Shown here piece after piece: positions 6,727 to 7,601 of a stretch of 7,601 nt of DNA (the stretch's first letter is position 1; each line of letters starts with the position of its first letter). A program made the translations under genes and the position numbers. Below the pieces are notes generated by a model that was given only the letters and a program-made list of their open reading frames with translations, searched no databases and had not been told where the DNA came from. The DNA lies in the NCBI GenBank assembly GCA_029880275.1, contig JAOUOQ010000087.1:1-7601 (forward strand). Reading direction: 5' to 3'. Source of the DNA: Candidatus Aminicenantota bacterium. GTDB lineage: Bacteria; Acidobacteriota; B3-B38; Guanabaribacteriales; B3-B38.

Positions 6727-6757
6727 AAAAAAAGTAAGGCGAAAAAAGACCACTTAC
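6727..6757 (-). terminator. possible intrinsic terminator of the rightmost (leftward) gene
   Basis: Read leftward, GTAAG (6753-6757) pairs with CTTAC (6734-6738), and seven T residues (6733-6727) follow immediately. G-U pairing with the first T residues could lengthen the stem to eight pairs. A further CTTAC copy on the same strand (6774-6778) could pair with the shared GTAAG arm and compete. The hairpin lies about 90 nt beyond the stop codon of the leftward gene. Confidence 0.35.
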
Positions 6758-6845
6758 CTCAAGAAAAGTCAGCGTAAGGACAGCTGCTGAATACTCTCGT
6801 CAGTTTTAAAAGTACTTTTTAATTTTAGCTCAGGAGCAGCGAATA

Positions 6846-7601
6846 TTAAAATCTGTATTTTGGCTTGGCATGTATGCTCCCTTCCTGCAGCCAATAATAA
6901 GAAGCCTCTCCTCTTTGGATTATTTTTTCCCCTTCGTATAACAGCTCATCTTCGATCTCTACTCGTATAAAGTGCCTTCCGGGAGGTATTCTGTTACTAC
7001 CTCTCATTGCCTGGACGATATAAGCGGTTTGATAATAGTTCTTATCCTCTTCTGTATAAACATATTCAGCATAAGGTTTTACAGAAACTACCTTCACCTC
7101 CTCACCATCCAGAACTACCTTCACCTTATTTTCATCAAGAATGGGAGCAAGACCGGAAAAAGGATGAGCTTTAAATTCCTCCTCGGTGATGGATAACTTA
7201 GCTTCTGCTATCTCTTGCGCATCAAGTTCACCATCTTTATTGCTATCTATCTGATTTGCTCTGTGCACTGACATGGGTCTGAAGCTGATAAAAACAGTGC
7301 GTGCTCCGCCATTATTTGGCCACACATACAGATTATAAACTTCCAGGCTAGCCACATGAAAGTTGAGTTCGGTATCTTCGGAGGCGGTGAAATTCCACGC
7401 CCAGGTCTCCAATGTCGTTTTTCCATAGGTTTCATTATTGGCTATAATTGTATTGTAAGTTCTTTGAGGCAGTATCATCTCATAGTACCCATTCTCATCG
7501 CAGGTGGCGGCATACACATTCTCAAAGCCATTATCATTGGCAATGAGGTAATCTTGTCGAGGTGAGCCGTCAAAGTTGGTAGACCTACCGTAAATCCTGG
7601 C
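6846..7601 (-). CDS. partial secreted-type protein with regulatory-like repeat and EF-hand
   Basis: The frame is open from the stop TAA (6846-6848) to the right edge, showing the last 251 residues; the 5' end lies outside. A GTG at 7515-7517 is not needed as a start, because residues before it (SPRQDYLIANDNGFENVYAA) continue the same domain. Visible residues about 1-60 resemble a carboxypeptidase-regulatory-like (transthyretin-fold) repeat: VYAATCDENGYYEMILPQRTY at 29-49 fits the 'A-T-x-D-x-x-G-x-Y-x-x-x-L-P-x-x-x-Y' pattern. Residues 119-130 (DSNKDGELDAQE) form a textbook EF-hand loop with acidic or Asn ligands at positions 1, 3, 5 and 9 and Glu at 12; 7212-7247 encode it. The C-terminal 100 residues are beta-rich and unrecognised, with PPGRHFIRVEI (206-216) suggesting another Ig-like fold. 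I infer an extracytoplasmic calcium-binding protein. The exact family is unknown. Confidence 0.8.
   Translation of the reverse strand, partial: ARIYGRSTNFDGSPRQDYLIANDNGFENVYAATCDENGYYEMILPQRTYNTIIANNETYGKTTLETWAWNFTASEDTELNFHVASLEVYNLYVWPNNGGARTVFISFRPMSVHRANQIDSNKDGELDAQEIAEAKLSITEEEFKAHPFSGLAPILDENKVKVVLDGEEVKVVSVKPYAEYVYTEEDKNYYQTAYIVQAMRGSNRIPPGRHFIRVEIEDELLYEGEKIIQRGEASYYWLQEGSIHAKPKYRF

Noticed and set aside
6972..7196. 74-codon plus-strand frame opposite the partial secreted-type gene
   Set aside because: It is antisense to a frame carrying a clear EF-hand motif and lacks any recognisable domain.

Overview
The window reads as a chromosomal segment of a Gram-negative bacterium with an outer membrane. 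The main evidence is a CBM9-like/DUF5916 outer-membrane barrel protein with a signal peptide. Such proteins are commonest in Bacteroidota, Ignavibacteria/Calditrichota, Gemmatimonadota and related uncultured phyla. Moderate base composition, usable Shine-Dalgarno sites and a MutY-like protein of a type I associate with uncultured lineages fit an FCB-group or candidate-phylum genome. This placement is inference only. I see no tRNA, rRNA, CRISPR array, transposase or phage gene.

Layout: (1) 1-341 is an AT-rich leader holding a 13-bp perfect inverted repeat, a doubtful 46-codon ORF and a plausible sigma70-type promoter. (2) 342-542 (+) encodes a dodecin, a small flavin-binding protein, in which the usual flavin-stacking Trp is Phe. 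(3) 609-2621 (-), convergent with dodecin, encodes an exported NHLRC2-type protein: thioredoxin fold with CCINC, a six-blade NHL propeller and a C-terminal beta domain. A strong promoter lies just upstream, and there is an unresolved second start that would remove the signal peptide. (4) 2763-3665 (-) encodes a MutY-like HhH-GPD DNA glycosylase with no Fe-S cluster cysteines and Glu in place of the catalytic Asp. (5) 3666-4004 is a divergent intergenic region. (6) 4005-6650 (+) encodes the 881-residue CBM9/DUF5916 protein. (7) 6651-6845 lies between convergent genes and carries two sets of alternating hairpin arms that look like weak terminators. (8) 6846-7601 (-) is the 3' part of a gene running off the right edge. 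It probably encodes a secreted protein with a carboxypeptidase-regulatory-like repeat and one canonical EF-hand loop.

No obvious multi-gene system is present. Dodecin (flavin buffering), a thioredoxin/NHL protein (thiol redox) and a MutY-like glycosylase (oxidised-base repair in its relatives) sit side by side. This loosely suggests an oxidative-stress theme, but each gene appears to have its own expression signals, so the link is weak. The most unusual items are residue-level changes in dodecin and the glycosylase, the start-site ambiguity of the NHLRC2 homologue, and the unexplained inverted repeat near the left edge.
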